64,000 nt of DNA, taken from NCBI GenBank assembly GCA_020744425.1, contig JAGMUV010000011.1:1674001-1738000 (forward strand), given 5' to 3'. Shown piece after piece: positions 23,512 to 35,591 of this stretch. A model generated the notes under the pieces. The model did not search any database, had not been told where the DNA came from, and saw nothing but the letters and a program-made list of their open reading frames with translations. The first letter of the stretch is position 1; every line of letters begins with the position of its first letter. This DNA is from Dactylonectria macrodidyma. Its lineage: Eukaryota; Ascomycota; Sordariomycetes; Hypocreales; Nectriaceae. A program made the position numbers and the translations under genes.

Positions 23512-24429
23512 ACGGGATGTCACAGATCGACTGAGATAAAGATCCACGTGTACTTCCTTTAATTTCCTTCGAATAATCACGGGAATTTGATACAAGAATA
23601 TTTCCTAGGTATGAAGACTCTAACTTCAACTTCATTACAACATCGTTTTCAAACTAACGTAAACGAGATTGGTCTCCCCTTGCGGCCTCGATGAGTGATT
23701 TGTACGGTCAAACGACGTCGAGCTAACGTGAATTGCCAGCGGGGCGTACGGAAATCTAGACAGCATGCGTATGCAGGGAATGTCAATCCTAATAAGGATG
23801 GGCGTTCCATACGTAGTTTTCCCTTGGAGGTTGGCGATCTCAACAGGAATCTCGTGGGTAAGAAGTGAAGGACCACGACAAATTTAGCCATGCGATGCGA
23901 AACGGCAACCTCGAAGTCTGTATTCCCGAATCATGAATCCCTCAAGCTATGTGCAAGGGTTTTGATTCAAGTGTGCCTGCAACCATCTGGTTGTCTAGTG
24001 GCTCGGTTTCGCTCAGATGAAAAACATTGATCAGAACGTATTTCATCGAGGGCGGCTAGGTTAGGTCAGGCAACAAGGTACGTTGTAGGAGGGTGTCCGT
24101 TCCATTGAGGGCTCGTTGCTGCTGGCACAAAGTAAATAAAACGCTGTTTTCTTTATAACTCGAGCATTTTAAAACCCATTGCTTCCACGGTTGCCAAGGA
24201 TCAAGCTGTCCCAGCTCTGTAAGATCAGAAGCTTAAGTCTAGATAAACAAATAAGTGGCGAGCCGGCCCTTGATGTTGGCTTTAAGCGTCAGGTAGTAAG
24301 GCGACACATAATCAGGCTGCGGGGTTGCACATCATTCACGCAGAAATTCTCCCATCGCATCATTTTTCTCATTCTCTCACCACAAGATTGTGCGCCGAAT
24401 CTTCTTGATTCGTAATCCAAGGCGAAGTC
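23512..24429. other. Intergenic, no gene seen
   Basis: 918 bp between the arrestin-like gene and the HET gene. Only short ORFs in unrelated frames. The promoter of the HET gene should be in the right half. Confidence 0.3.
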
Positions 24430-26113
24430 ATGGCTAAAATTGAAGCGAAAAAGGTCTCCACGACAGAGAGCGATTCTGGCCAAAATGCCACTGTTCTACC
24501 ATCAGCACCTCCGTCGCCATCTGTGCCCCTCAGCAAGGACAACACACGCCTGGTCAGAATCCAAGCGGCCAAGCAGGATGGCAATCCTCTCATTTGCGAA
24601 CTATTCGAGGTTGCTTTCTCAACAAAGCCCAAGTTCGAGGCCCTTTCGTACATGTGGGGGAAGGATCCAGCCAATTGCAGCATTACCATGAACGGTATGG
24701 ACTTCATCGTCAGACAAAACCTCCTGGACGCGTCGCGCTGTCTTTGAAGACACGGGTCGGGCAAATCGTATTGGGTTGACGCGCTCTGTATCAACCAAAA
24801 AGACGCTTCAGAGAGAAACAGTCACGTGCGCATTATGCGTCACATCTATTTCAGGGCCAGAACCGTCATCGTGTGGCTCGGGGAGCGATACGTCGACTAT
24901 GAGGCCGTTTTGCCAGATTTGCGCGCCCTTGGTTACTTCGAGCCTCCAAACCAGCCTCAAGTAGATCCATCGTCGACACAGCTGTCAGAGAAATCACACC
25001 AGTTTAAAATAGCAGAGGAGCTGTACAATGATGGGTACTGGAACAGGCTCTGGATCGTCCAAGAGATCGGGGTCGCCAGAGATATCAAAGTCTGCTTGGG
25101 GAACTCAGTGGTGGAATGGACACCGTTCATTCACTTCATCTCAATGCACACCACAGGGAATCGTGGACCAGCCAAGCTTGAACGGCAACGACAACAGAGA
25201 TACGTCGGGTCAATGACTTTGCTTCAGTTACTTCAGGATCACGAAGATGCCGTCTGCCAAGACAGAAAAGACAAGGTATGTGGTCTCATAGGTTTGGCAA
25301 CTGGCGCTGGGGACTTCATCATCGATTGTGAGAAGTATGCCCTCGAAATTTGGACGTACGTGATGGAGTTTTTCAACAGACGTAATCTACTTGCAAAGAA
25401 TGACATTCTCGCAGTGGGCCATTTGGTCATGTCCTCGCTCGTGGGCACGGACTGCGCTCCACTGCAGCAAATCCTGCAGACGTGCGCCCCAAGACAGGGG
25501 GATAGTGTGATTATCACCAACACAGAGCACTATGGAGCATTCGAACTGCAAGCTGTGATACTTGGTTGTGTCAAACACACAGGTCCAAGCCCTGAAGAAA
25601 TCGCTGGAGATCTCGGCAAGGCGGATCAGTGGACCCAAGAAGTACAGGGCAACTATCAAGACGTCGGCCGTGTACACCAAGAGAATGACACCCTGATTTG
25701 CACCATCCTCGAGCTTGATGAAAAGTCCATGTCGACGGCATGCTTTGATTCCAGAAGCGCTGTCCAATGGTCAGTACGTAGCGGTTTGGAATTCTACGGC
25801 GTCCTGGTTCGATCATTCCAAAGCAAAATCGGTACGCTTGATGGGAATCAGGACTCACAGCGTCAAAAGACAACTGGAAACTCACGCTTATTTTGAGGAA
25901 TCATCAGGAGATTGCACCTTGGAAAATGAGTCTCGCGCCTATGATGCGCACGCTGGCGATCTTATTTGTTGGCTTCAACGGCGGCGAAGAGCTATCGTTG
26001 TGCGACCGCCGCAGCAACAAGGGAATAAATGGTGTTGGAAGCTACAGGTCGTGGGAACTACTGTTGTGACAGATGATCTGCCACATTTGGGAAAAGCTCA
26101 ACGTAGGGACTAG
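24430..26113 (+). pseudogene. HET-domain (heterokaryon incompatibility) gene with an in-frame TGA
   Basis: One reading frame runs from ATG at 24430 to 25769. After an inferred 91-bp intron (25770-25860, GTCAGT...CACAG) it continues to 26113, 531 codons in all. TGA at 24745-24747 interrupts it. HET marks before the stop: LVRIQAAKQDGNPLICELFE and FEALSYMWG. After it: SYWVDALCINQKDASER, HVRIMRHIYFRARTVIVWLG and CQDRKDKVCGLIGLATG. After the intron: AHAGDLICWLQRRRRAIVVR. The homology thus continues in the same frame on both sides of a single stop, at a place where the family usually has Leu-Arg. HET proteins trigger vegetative incompatibility cell death in filamentous fungi. As written, only a 105-aa N-terminal piece would be made. 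A sequencing error or a strain-specific null allele are the main alternatives. Confidence 0.82.
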
Positions 26114-26854
26114 TACGTGAACAAGCCCGCAATGAAGATATTCGTAGATGCAAACACCATTTTTTCTCTACTAGCGTAAGAAGTATAAGAGATGGCTCTC
26201 ATCTACTTTTTGTTCTTTGGTACCTCCGTAGAACACAATCAAGTCTTGTTGTCACAAAGGCTCCATCTGCTCGACAATCTGGACAGCCTACACGTAGGTA
26301 CTCACACTGTCCACTACATGCCACCCATGTTGCCACCACCTTATCTTGATAACATTTACTACCATTAGGTCATTGTGCAGCAAGGGGCTATATCGTAGAA
26401 ACTATTGGATTACTCTCATGACCTAGAGCACTGAAGATTGCGAAGCACAGCAAAATGGCCGCTCGTGACTATGCAATAGAGGGAATTCTGAGCCAACGAA
26501 TGAATGACAAGCCAAACTAGCCGAAAGTAGCTGCATCGTCACCAGCTACGGAACTTTCTTGTTCAATGGAGCGTAGCCTTTTTTATCCTAGCTTGATGTA
26601 GCTTACAGGATCGTCCGATGAGTAAAATCGTGCAACTGCCTAAAGGGGTAGGAGCATGACTTGGCGATGAAGCATGGGAGATTCGGATTATTAACACAAA
26701 AAGGTATGATTTGACATAAATAGGCCTTTGAAAACCGCAATGACCTGAACCAGAAGAGCAGTTGAGCACACCTCACAGATTCTTTCCATCTTCATCTACT
26801 ATCAATCGTCTATTCTCCCACCACCAATCTTCTCCACTCCGACCAAGAGCTACC
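26114..26854. promoter_or_regulatory. Intergenic before the aldo-keto reductase gene
   Basis: 741 bp, no gene seen. The last 60 bp are a CA/CT-rich leader ending in GCTACCATGG at the start. Confidence 0.35.
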
Positions 26855-27988
26855 ATGGCGACCACGGGAAAATCACCCCTCAACATTATTCTAGGAACAG
26901 GAAATGCAAGTACCCTCAGGAGCAGTAAAAACTGGAGATGTTATTCTTGAACTTTTTGAACTCTAATATGACGCATGCACAGGTCGGAGATACATCTATA
27001 GACACCATGGCACGTTTCGACAGCCCTGACCAGGTGAATGGCTTCCTCGATGCCTTTTCTGCGCGCGGGCATCATCAAATCGACACGGCTCGCTCCTACT
27101 CCCCCCACGCGCCTGGAAGTTCCGAGCCCAGGCTCGGGGCTGTTGCCGCAGGAGACCGGTTCACTCTCGATACAAAGGTCAATTCTCGGGAGCCAGGTAG
27201 CCATTCCAAAGAAAACATCTTGAAAGAAATCGACATCTCGCTCAAGTCTTTGAACATTGAGCAAATCAACATCGAATACCTACATGTGCCGGACAGAGCT
27301 ACCCCATTCGAGGAGGCGTGTGAGGCAATGGACCAGGCGCACAGGGAGGGGAAGATCAAGCATTGGGGCCTCTCCAACTACACCGCCGACGAAGTGCAGA
27401 AGTTTGTGGACATTTGTGACGACAAGGGCTTTGTCAAGCCTAGTGTCTACCAAGGCCAATACAATCCCATCGTGAGAGACGGCGAGAAGAGCCTTTTTCC
27501 TGTTTTGCGTCAGCACGGCATCGCCTTTTATGCGTACAGTCCTGCTGCGGGTGGCTTCTTCGCTGGCAGCCACAAGAACGTCAAAGCCGGCGGAAGATTT
27601 GATCCATCGGTAGGCACAACCTATTCCCAATCCCTTTGGAACCGTGTTATCATTTACTGACCGTGTCTGTGCCGGAGCGAAGCATCTCATAGGCAGCATC
27701 TATTCGCAGCTCTACTTGAAGCCGTCCATTGTGGTCGCCGCGGACAAGGCTGTCGCAGTGACGACAAAGCATGGCCTCAATGGGCACGCCGCGGCTCTTC
27801 GATGGACAGCATACCACAGCGTGCTCAGCAAGACGCACGGGGATGCCATCATCGTCGGTGCATCCAGCGTAGAGCAGCTGGAGTTGAACATGGATATGAT
27901 TGAGCAGGGACCGCTTCCTGATGATGTGGTGGCTGCGCTGGAGGCTGTTTATGACGAAATTGACGATCCAATTCCATACCACATGTAG
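26855..27988 (+). CDS. Aldo-keto reductase, AKR7 (aflatoxin-aldehyde reductase-like)
   Basis: Exons 26855-26905, 26983-27609 and 27683-27988 give 327 aa, the normal AKR7 length. Seen: IILGTGN joined to VGDTSID, IDTARSYSP (catalytic Asp and Tyr), LDTKVN (catalytic Lys), EYLHVPD (catalytic His), WGLSNYTADEV, YSPAAGGFFAG and GDAIIVGASSVEQLELN near the cofactor-binding C-terminus. It reduces aldehydes or ketones with NADPH in the cytosol. Intron 1 begins GCAAGT, so it is a GC-AG intron; no GT donor gives the phase needed for the conserved LGTGN-VGD join. Intron 2 ends at GCGAAG (27682), which restores RFDPS-HLIGSIYSQ. Acceptors closer to the repeat CATAG break the frame. Confidence 0.9.
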
Positions 27989-28364
27989 GCTCAGGGATCC
28001 CAGTCCCAGGCTTGCAGCGCTAGAAAAGCGACTAAGCAGGATATGGTAGGAGCAGGTCTTGGCGGGTTTTGTGGGACATTCATTTGATTGGTTGTCAAAT
28101 CAAGTACTTGCTCTCTTATTCTTAGTCCATCGTATCATGCGACATTTACAGTTTCTTACTCAACTCGCATCGCCCCTCTTATGGACTGGCTGACAAATAG
28201 GTCAATCTCAAACACCCGCGACATGCCTGGGTCTTGTCTTAATAATTAGTATGTCTTGCCACCTCAATCAATCATTATGATCGGAAGCCGTTCGCCGAGT
28301 ATCCTTCAGTCCATACCTAGATCTATCCAGTTCTCTTGGCATATCTCCAAGACGCTACCCAAAC
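27989..28364. other. Intergenic, no gene seen
   Basis: 376 bp between two plus-strand genes. No ORF or repeat recognised. Confidence 0.3.
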
Positions 28365-29417
28365 ATGGAGTTCATACCCGTGGAACATCCAACTCGAGGC
28401 GCCTCGGCCGATTTGAGAAGACAAATCCATTCCCATGCAGCTCGTGTGGCACATGCTCGAGCAAGAAGGCTTCGGGTGGCCAATTACACGCGCCAAAATG
28501 AAGCCATCAAAGAAAACACCCAACAGGAGCAGGTATCGTGCGATCCAGTTTCACGTCAGGTTGGGGTAGTTGTGACTCATCAACAGAACAATCAGACCTT
28601 GGTCGAGCCAAAAGTTGTCACGCCAATAACCCCGAGTATCGTTTCCACCACCATCGAACACGGTCCATTTGCAAGCTTCGTGGAATCCTTGACACTTGTG
28701 GAGCATTTTCTGTTCAATCACTGTAAGTTGGGCTTACCTCACGGTCAGTCCGTCGAGGGAAGATCACCTGCTACCAGGTCATACATTGTAGTCCCTTCTG
28801 ACCATCGCGTATTGACGTATCTAGATGTTCAGGTTGTTCGTCCCCACTTGAATCTTAATTGCCCAGTGATGAAGAACGCTGGGGAATCTCAAGAGTATAT
28901 GAGACAAAACTGGATGTTCCTATCCTCCACTGATATCGACTTTTTACGAGGCTTCTTGCTTGCGGCTTGCCGTCACCTATCAATAGTCAACATGGATGAG
29001 AACTATGTCCAGCTCGCAATACAATACAAGCTAGGATATGTTCAAAGTCTCCGTCAGGATATTTTGGCCAATAACGAAGCTTCGAAGCGAGTCGCCGTCA
29101 CCAAGGCGTTGGTCCTCACATTGGATGAGGTAAGGCCATGCTTTGATGCCTTATTCGCCCATGAGACAAGACACCTGACCGGAATACTCTAGTTGATGCT
29201 TAGTGATCTCCCCATGGCTTCCAGGCATGTTTCAGCAGCTGTCAATATTATCGAGTCATGCGGCGGGCATATAGCTCTTGGGTTGAGTGAATTCGTGGTG
29301 TTCATCCTCAACAATTGCATACGCGCAAAACGCCTTTTGGATCGACATCTCATACTCCGCTGCAAGGATGCGTTTATGAAGCCGGACTTGACCCAAGCCG
29401 AAATTCGTATGAATTAA
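28365..29417 (+). CDS. Fungal_trans_2-type regulator without a zinc cluster, short C-terminus
   Basis: Exons 28365-29129 and 29193-29417 (63-bp intron) give 329 aa. The N-terminus FIPVEHPTRGASADLRRQI then HSHAARVAHARARRLR is the basic His-Ala-Ala-Arg stretch that opens Zn-cluster-less fungal proteins of the DUF3468/Fungal_trans_2 group. The middle has PVMKNAGESQEYMRQNWMF and ALVLTLDE; the second exon has ASRHVSAAVNIIESCGGHIA and LGLSEFV, the usual helical end of that domain. Related proteins are generally longer, and this one stops soon after the GLSEFV helix, so the 3' end may be truncated or an exon may be missed. There is no signal peptide; nuclear location is inferred. Confidence 0.68.
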
Positions 29418-29703
29418 ACCCCAGGGTTCTGACTCGGATTGTCCTACGCCGACCGTTTAGAGATGATGCATACATACCGTCAGGAATCATGAAAACTCTT
29501 GTAACATGGCCGCGTCACGTTACGGAGTATGAACATCAGAGAGTGGATGAATGCGCGCGCAAAACATGTAGATTGCCGTAGCTCGCCTGCATCTAACTCG
29601 ATTAATACTGCTATCATTTTACTTTTTGTAGTATCTCATTATCGATGTGATTCCAAATTTCCATCCCCAACAAGCCAAATCATCAAATCTTAGTCTGCGA
29701 ATC

Positions 29704-30127
29704 CTAATCGTGTTGAGTAACAATTAATTGTGGCAGCATCATTCTTCCCCGTGGGGCGGTCTTGAAGCCAGGCGCGTCCTTCATCATGGCCAGGGTGATG
29801 CCTCCACCGTCGATCTCATGGACGGACTTGATGCGGTAGGCGTAGTCGTACCCATCCCAGTCAGCATGTCTGTCCGTTGTACTCCTTGTTTCCAAGCCCG
29901 TCTTCGGGGAGACGCGCATCGCCAGTGTTTCTAGTAGCGGCTGCGTCAACCTCGCAGACGTGGGTGATGGCCGAGTGAGGCGCCGTTCGATAGAACCAGA
30001 TTCTTTCGACGCCGGGCATATTGTATTTCCGAAACTCATATGTCTCGGTTCCGTCGATAATTTGCTGCATGTATGGATCGTTCATGGCCAGCACCATGTC
30101 CGTGGAAGAGGAAGCGGCGTTGGCCAT
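29704..30127 (-). pseudogene. ASCH/PUA-like domain gene with a one-base frameshift
   Basis: From ATG at 30127 the frame reads a short Ser/Ala lead, then MVLAMNDPYMQQIIDGTETY, EFRKYNMPGVERIWFYRTAP and SAITHVCEV, the pattern of ASCH/PUA-like proteins that bind nucleic acid (G-x-K/E-x-x-E-x-R followed by a W-F-Y strand). It continues to PEDGLGNKEYN and then runs into a stop. The next frame supplies DRHADWDGYDYAYRI, KSVHEI and APRGRMMLPQ, ending at 29704. One extra base at about 29874-29876 (CC on plus) separates the halves, and no intron signal explains it. A longer in-frame lead reaches 30367, but it is low-complexity and more like a leader. Product unlikely to be full length unless the base is a sequencing error. 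Confidence 0.75.
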
Positions 30128-33100
30128 ATTGGCTATCTTGGAGGAGATGGTGGCGCTAGTGGTGGTCTTGGTAGTCTTCACCCGGGGTTCAATTGGAAGG
30201 GGTATCAAGGCGAAGATGGAGGACGGTCTGGTCGGAGACGGAGAAGAGCAGTAGTTGGAGGAGGAGCTGCGCAGGAGTGACAGTTCAGTTGGAGTTAAGC
30301 CTGGCGTAGAGTTAGCTTGGAGTTGAAATGGAAGTTGAAAAAAAAAGGCAGAGTTGGAGCGAAGCAATGTAGAAACTAGTGGCGTTATATGGGTGCTTAA
30401 TCAAATTAGGCTCTAATGGAAGACAATGGAAGTCAGGGTTAGCATTTGTTGGTCGAACCCAACTCAGTGTTTACAGGTGGCCAACCGCGCTCACTTTTGT
30501 GAACCTCTTATGGTCGCGCACGTTTGTCCAATCAGGTGGAGACTAATTGTATGAAACCCAGCGAACTACAAGTTGCAATTAAATTGAAGGGCAAAACCTT
30601 GATCACATGAACGTAAAGGTTACATGTGTGGTCGCGAAGCGTCTGATTGAGGTTGGCCTGGATCTGTCCATTACCAGCCACATGTGAGATAGGGCCGATA
30701 GCAAGCAACTTCTAGTTGATGAAGTTGTGCATGAAAGAGCCCTGCGCGATTGGTGGCGGATTCAACACTGGCTGCTGGAATACGTGGAGATGATGTTCAG
30801 TTTCGGGGACAGATCCTGAGCTCCGGCTGCGAATGGAAGAGGAGTTTTCAAATAACCCAGACATTCCAGAAGTGCCCTGAGACATTGTCTCCACGCGCGG
30901 TTCCGATGGTAATTGGCTTGCTCGTGGGTTGGAAAGCCTCGCACTTTGTGCTGTACGCTCAGGGCTTGGACTTGAGAAGATATTGCTGAAAATTGGTATG
31001 TACACCCATGGTTCGGCTGACCTGCTGTGAGGCCAAAACATCATGGTATACAGGATATTAAAGTCGCAATCATGCTCTTCCCCTGATTAAGCTGCATATA
31101 CGCGAATTCGACGACCGATGTGCATGGTGGAATGCGACTTTGTCTAACACACGCCCAGGAACCTATGCACTACTGGGTACCTACGATGAGGTAGTATCAG
31201 ATGGCTGATTCACAGGCATTCACCGATCGCTAGCTTGGACGGTAGTGCTGACGGGCTGTGTGACTGTGGAAGGACCGCTGGCTTCTCGATACATCATCAG
31301 GCAGCCAATTAAATGGCTGAATATCAAGAGACCTGTGATCAAACCGCTTATGGATGACCAAACAGGAAATGTCCGAGAATCACTCTCCAAGGATGACCCT
31401 GTGATGTGCTGATCAACCTGCAACCATAGCCATTCCCTGTCGACCTTCTCTGTAACTTATCGTATGCAGGATCCCCAGTTAACTATAACGACCGCCCTCT
31501 TGCCCATCTTCATTCATCTTTCGTGCACAACGGATAGATGTCGCATCTCAGATTGTAGCACGTTCCGTCAATCATTAATTTGCAGCATGAATGTCTTTAG
31601 AAGCTGAAAATGCGGGCTGATCCCCGGGTGTGTCAGCGGTGTTGAGAAATCCCCGCATTGCACAAGGCACCGAATCATTTGGTTGAGTAAGATGAAGCTG
31701 TCAGCCTGGTGTAACAAAGGATGAGAGGTGCAACTGCTAGAAGGCGGGGTGCGAACATTACTCTATGAACGGATTGGAATCATTCCCGAGAACGCTAGAT
31801 TAATGCTGAAAACAATTCGATGCATGCGTCGATAATAATGGCCTGAGTCACATCTCTAGTTGAAGTTTGACTTTTATAACACTATATTGCCGCTCAATAA
31901 CTGTTGCCGTCGACAGTGGCAAGCTTCGCAAACATAATTGGAAATCGACCAATGCAGCCAACACAAACATCATCTCAGTCGTTCCTCATGCCTTGTCCTC
32001 GGGAAGCTCGGCGAGTTATCCAAGAACGTGACATTTACCGGCTCCAGCAATTAAGGCGACCCCATACGGTCTGCAGCATGTCCGATAAAACTCGGTCCAT
32101 CTGCTCAGTGACGATGACCCAGACCCTCGCTCGGTGTGACCTAGAATTGCATGCAGCGGGTGAGACGGTATCTTATCTCCGTCTCAATGCGGCGAGAGAG
32201 TCCCAACGTTCAAACTCGGGACAGAAAGTGGTTGGTTGAAATTGGGTGATAATGTCGTGTCATGGCAGATCCTGACCTCGCCCGTTAATTTCATTTGCCA
32301 AACAGGATCGCCCATTCACTCTTTGCCAATCAAACCAAGCGCCATGACGCAGGGCGGCTTAGATTTCAGCTGACCGCCATCTGCAAAGCAACGATTGCGG
32401 AGATGGCCGACTTCAAAATTTCCACGTTTTGTCGTCATTGGCTTACTATCTTTTTGTTGTTTATTGCATCGCATACCGATGCTACTTCTCCAGCCATTCA
32501 ACGCGCGCATCTACTCTCGCATTTAGGCCGCCTTTATTTGAATCGAGCCTCTGTATCACCCTTATTCTCCACATCGACGCCTGGGATCGGCACATCAGGA
32601 TCAAGTAAATGTGATGGCATGTGGCGGCTGACCCGGAATCGAAACGCGACATTTGACTGGGCTGAGAATACGAGCTTTACAAGTATCGTTCCTATTTTCT
32701 TAACTAGGTAGAATAGCAAGTCTTGGGCGCATTTATAAATCTGATTGACTCTATGCCACCGATCGAGCTGTAAATGCCAGACACATTAACAGCATTCACC
32801 AATTGTTTGAGCACATGCGGAAGCCCACTGGCATATTTTCCAAAACACAAGACGAAAAGATTAGCAGAGACGCCGACGACGCCTCTCACAACTCTACGCT
32901 GGAGCTGACGGACAACACCAAAAACGGATACGACTTGCATTGTGCTACCGTGGCTTGTGTCCATGTCGTATTCCGTAAATGCAAGCCACGAAATATGCAT
33001 ATTAGGCAGACTCAACCTGGAAGAAAAGCAATTCTCAGAGCCAACCATTTCTGTGGCAAACATGCAGCACTCGATTTGCCTTTTTGCATCGGCGACAGCC

Positions 33101-33267
33101 TTGTACTCGCTGTGATCAATGGCATGGACTACTAAAGTCCTGGCTTTGCCCATACGTATTTGTTGACAATCCTCCCTATCTTGAACCGCCACCGTAGCCT
33201 CTACATCACACTCGTCCGTCCTGAGAACATCTTCAAGATTGTCTGCAAATTCTCTTGGCCGTTCAAT
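30128..33267. other. 3.1-kb gene-poor stretch
   Basis: No gene I can support. Three ORFs were examined: 30712-31044 minus (Ser/Pro-rich), 31220-31423 minus (one hydrophobic segment) and 32803-33135 plus (110 aa, polar). None matches a family I recognise and none is joined by good splice signals. Confidence 0.3.
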
Positions 33268-33938
33268 ATGCTGTCTCGACTTCTGATCTTCGCCTGCTTT
33301 CTAGTCACTGCCCTGGCTACGGATGGAGTCTTCAAACGACCCAAGGGCAAGTCCTTTGTTACAATCGACTACCGCGTCGGATGGCCGCTCAACACGACAA
33401 CTCCGACTGGAATCGTTGCCATGGTTCCTGTCCGTGGCGGCGATATCAAGGGCCAATTCAACGGGCGCATCGTCGAAAATATCACTTCCTCGTATGAGGA
33501 GGCCCTGCCTTCGACCAGTGGAGAATACACTGTACGTTCAATAAGCCCTGTGGGGCAACGTCAAATAGCGTGAACTTACCAATCGTGATCAGTCTTATGA
33601 GAATCAACTTCTTTTCGAGGATGATAGCGGTCAACGAATCCTGACCAAGGTTGCTGGCCTAACGACCTACGGCAACATGGCACTCCATGGATTTGGCTAC
33701 GCGTGCGTTGTATCCCCTCGCTTTGAGCTTTTCCACTTGGCTAATCATCACAAGCACTCTTATCACTACAATCAAAGAATTGGAATGGGTGAACTACGCA
33801 ATGTTCATCGCCGAGTGGCAGGCCGACTTCGGGACTGGCACAGCCGAGATCGAGATCTTTTCTATCTCCACTGGTGGCCGTAAGGATGGCAAGCCGATCA
33901 AGGCGTTGCTTCCTCCAGGCGGTGGGGCCTATGCTTAA
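33268..33938 (+). CDS. Small secreted DUF3237-like protein
   Basis: Exons 33268-33531, 33593-33702 and 33755-33938 give 185 aa. A signal peptide is clear: MLSRLLIFACFLVTALATDG, cleavage probably after ALA. The mature part reads MVPVRGGDIKGQFNGRIVEN, LLFEDDSGQRILTKVAGLTT, then ELEWVNYAMFIAE and AEIEIFSIS, which fits the beta-barrel DUF3237 pattern (a GGD-x-x-G-x-x-x-G-x-I turn, a T/D-D-G-Q strand, an L-x-W-x-N strand). One N-glycosylation site (NIT) is visible, plus NTT near the front. The introns are 61 and 52 bp with proper signals, and the frame only makes sense when spliced. Function unknown. Confidence 0.7.
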
Positions 33939-34064
33939 GACGATCAGGTCCGGAGAGATGCGAATACTGATGGCTGGTGGACGACACTCTCTCAATGGTA
34001 CAGAGCTATAATGTGGACTGATGAAGAAGCATGCTAGTTGTGTTATTTATTGCTCGCAACCTCA

Positions 34065-34087
34065 CCCCCCCCCCCCCCCCCCCCCCC
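34065..34087. repeat. Poly-C homopolymer, 23 nt
   Basis: An uninterrupted run of 23 C in the 302-bp gap between the DUF3237-like gene and the 3' end of the rhodopsin-fold gene. The length may be unreliable in the assembly. Nothing else is visible in this gap (33939-34240). Confidence 0.95.
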
Positions 34088-34240
34088 TGAGAGCATCAGT
34101 AGGTGTGAGAGGAGCTAGCACGGAGCACATAAGAAACACTGGGAGTAAAGAACCGCACTTTGATCAGGCGACATTCATTTTGCGGTGACATAACGTCATG
34201 GAGGAATAGTCCCAAGAGAGCCGACTCATTAATTACGCTA

Positions 34241-35591
34241 TCACCTTGTGTGAGCCGCACCTAACGGGTTGAGTTCTATAGAGTGTTCCGGACTGAACGT
34301 GCTCAGCCGTTCACTATGCACGCGCACTTCTTCGGTCTTGATAACGCCACTCATATTCGGGGGCCTCCTCAAGCCACTTCCATATGGGTCTCGTAGGGCT
34401 TCTTGCGACTCTTGATATCGTGAATCTGACATGATGACGACGGAGTTTCGACCATATTTCGAACTATACGGATATCGCGTATGTCGGTCCAAGGGGTCGG
34501 TGTTCCCTGTTTCCGGTCCATTCGGGTTCTGGTTCGATTTGTTTCGGAAGTAGCTCCGTTGACTCGACTTGAGCTCCCGGTATAACATTCTCCTACGCCG
34601 TATTAGTCACTGGGTTGCACATCTTGGGGTTGGAGCGCTAGAACTTACAGCACAGGGATAGATATGGCCATGATGGTGACTGCAGGCTCCGCCAGTGTCC
34701 ATATCGTCAGATCAACTCGGTCGTAGGTTAGATCGGTGCTCGTCATGTGGACCACCAACACTGCTTTTACAATTCCAGTGATTCCAGCACTGAGAAAGAG
34801 TCAGTTATGTGATATCTTGGCGGTCGAAGATTCCGAGTACTCACATGGCACCCAGGCTCATGGCGATAGCGACACCGAGTCTCTCTCGGCGCAGCATCGT
34901 CATTCCCATCAGGATCTGCCAAGGAAGCAACGCCAAGACGAAATCCAAAATCGCGGAGTAGTCTGTGAGGCAATGTTAAAAGAGTCAACTAGGAAATACA
35001 ATCTTTATATCCTTACACGCAGCGAAAAGTTGGTATCTTGATAGACGCGTTTTGTTCCAGCATGTTCCAGGTACATTGCTATCAAACACCTTCTGCAACG
35101 GAGTGCACTTGGCGAAGCCGAAAATCCAGACCAAATTCATGGATACGTTGACCGAAACGATGACGAATATCAGGAAATATTTCATCCATTGATTTGTAGC
35201 GATTCGGTATAGTGTGATGGCAAATGAAGTTTTGCCCATTGTCGTCGCGATAATGCCGAAAGTCGCAACGAGGATCGTGTTGAGGTTGATGGTTCTTAGA
35301 TTTTCGTCGCTGATGGTCCATATGTGTTGACCAAACCCAAGAGACACGATGTAGGAATTAATAGATACGGCAATGACCAAGGATGTCTAGAATGGAGAAG
35401 AGATTTATTAGGTGGGCATCTATTTGAAGTTTGGTCGGACATACCCAGGAAATGATTAATAGGTGGTCGTCCCACCATAGGCCTCTTCCACGCCATAATT
35501 TGCAGTATATTCGCAAGAACAACAGTATGGCACTGGCAGCGACCAGTGACCAACAGGAGGCAAGTAGGCGAGTGCCTCTGCTTTCATCCAT
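34241..35591 (-). CDS. Rhodopsin-fold (Pth11/SAT4-type) integral membrane protein
   Basis: Exons from the 5' end: 35445-35591, 35017-35386, 34845-34962, 34649-34789 and 34241-34592, 375 aa; the four introns are 54-58 bp. Seven hydrophobic segments fill residues about 10-260. Family marks: GLWWDDHLLI after helix 2 region, SLGFGQHIWTIS, NLVWIFGFAKCTPLQKVF and CWNKTRLSRYQLFAA, then YYSAILDFVLALLPW and the EPAVTIMAISIPVLR end. This is the fungal 'rhodopsin domain' group that includes Pth11-related proteins, placed in the plasma membrane and often linked to sensing. The ~115-residue cytosolic tail is rich in Ser, Arg and Pro. An upstream Met at 35660 in the same frame is possible, but the family's usual opening (MDESRGTRLLA) favours 35591. 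Confidence 0.9.

Noticed and set aside
31220..31423. 67-aa minus ORF with one membrane-like segment
   Set aside because: No partner exon, no family, weak start.
32803..33135. 110-aa plus ORF (polar, KPTGIFSKTQ start)
   Set aside because: No recognisable family. A longer ORF on the opposite strand covers the same bases, and neither has codon or splice support.
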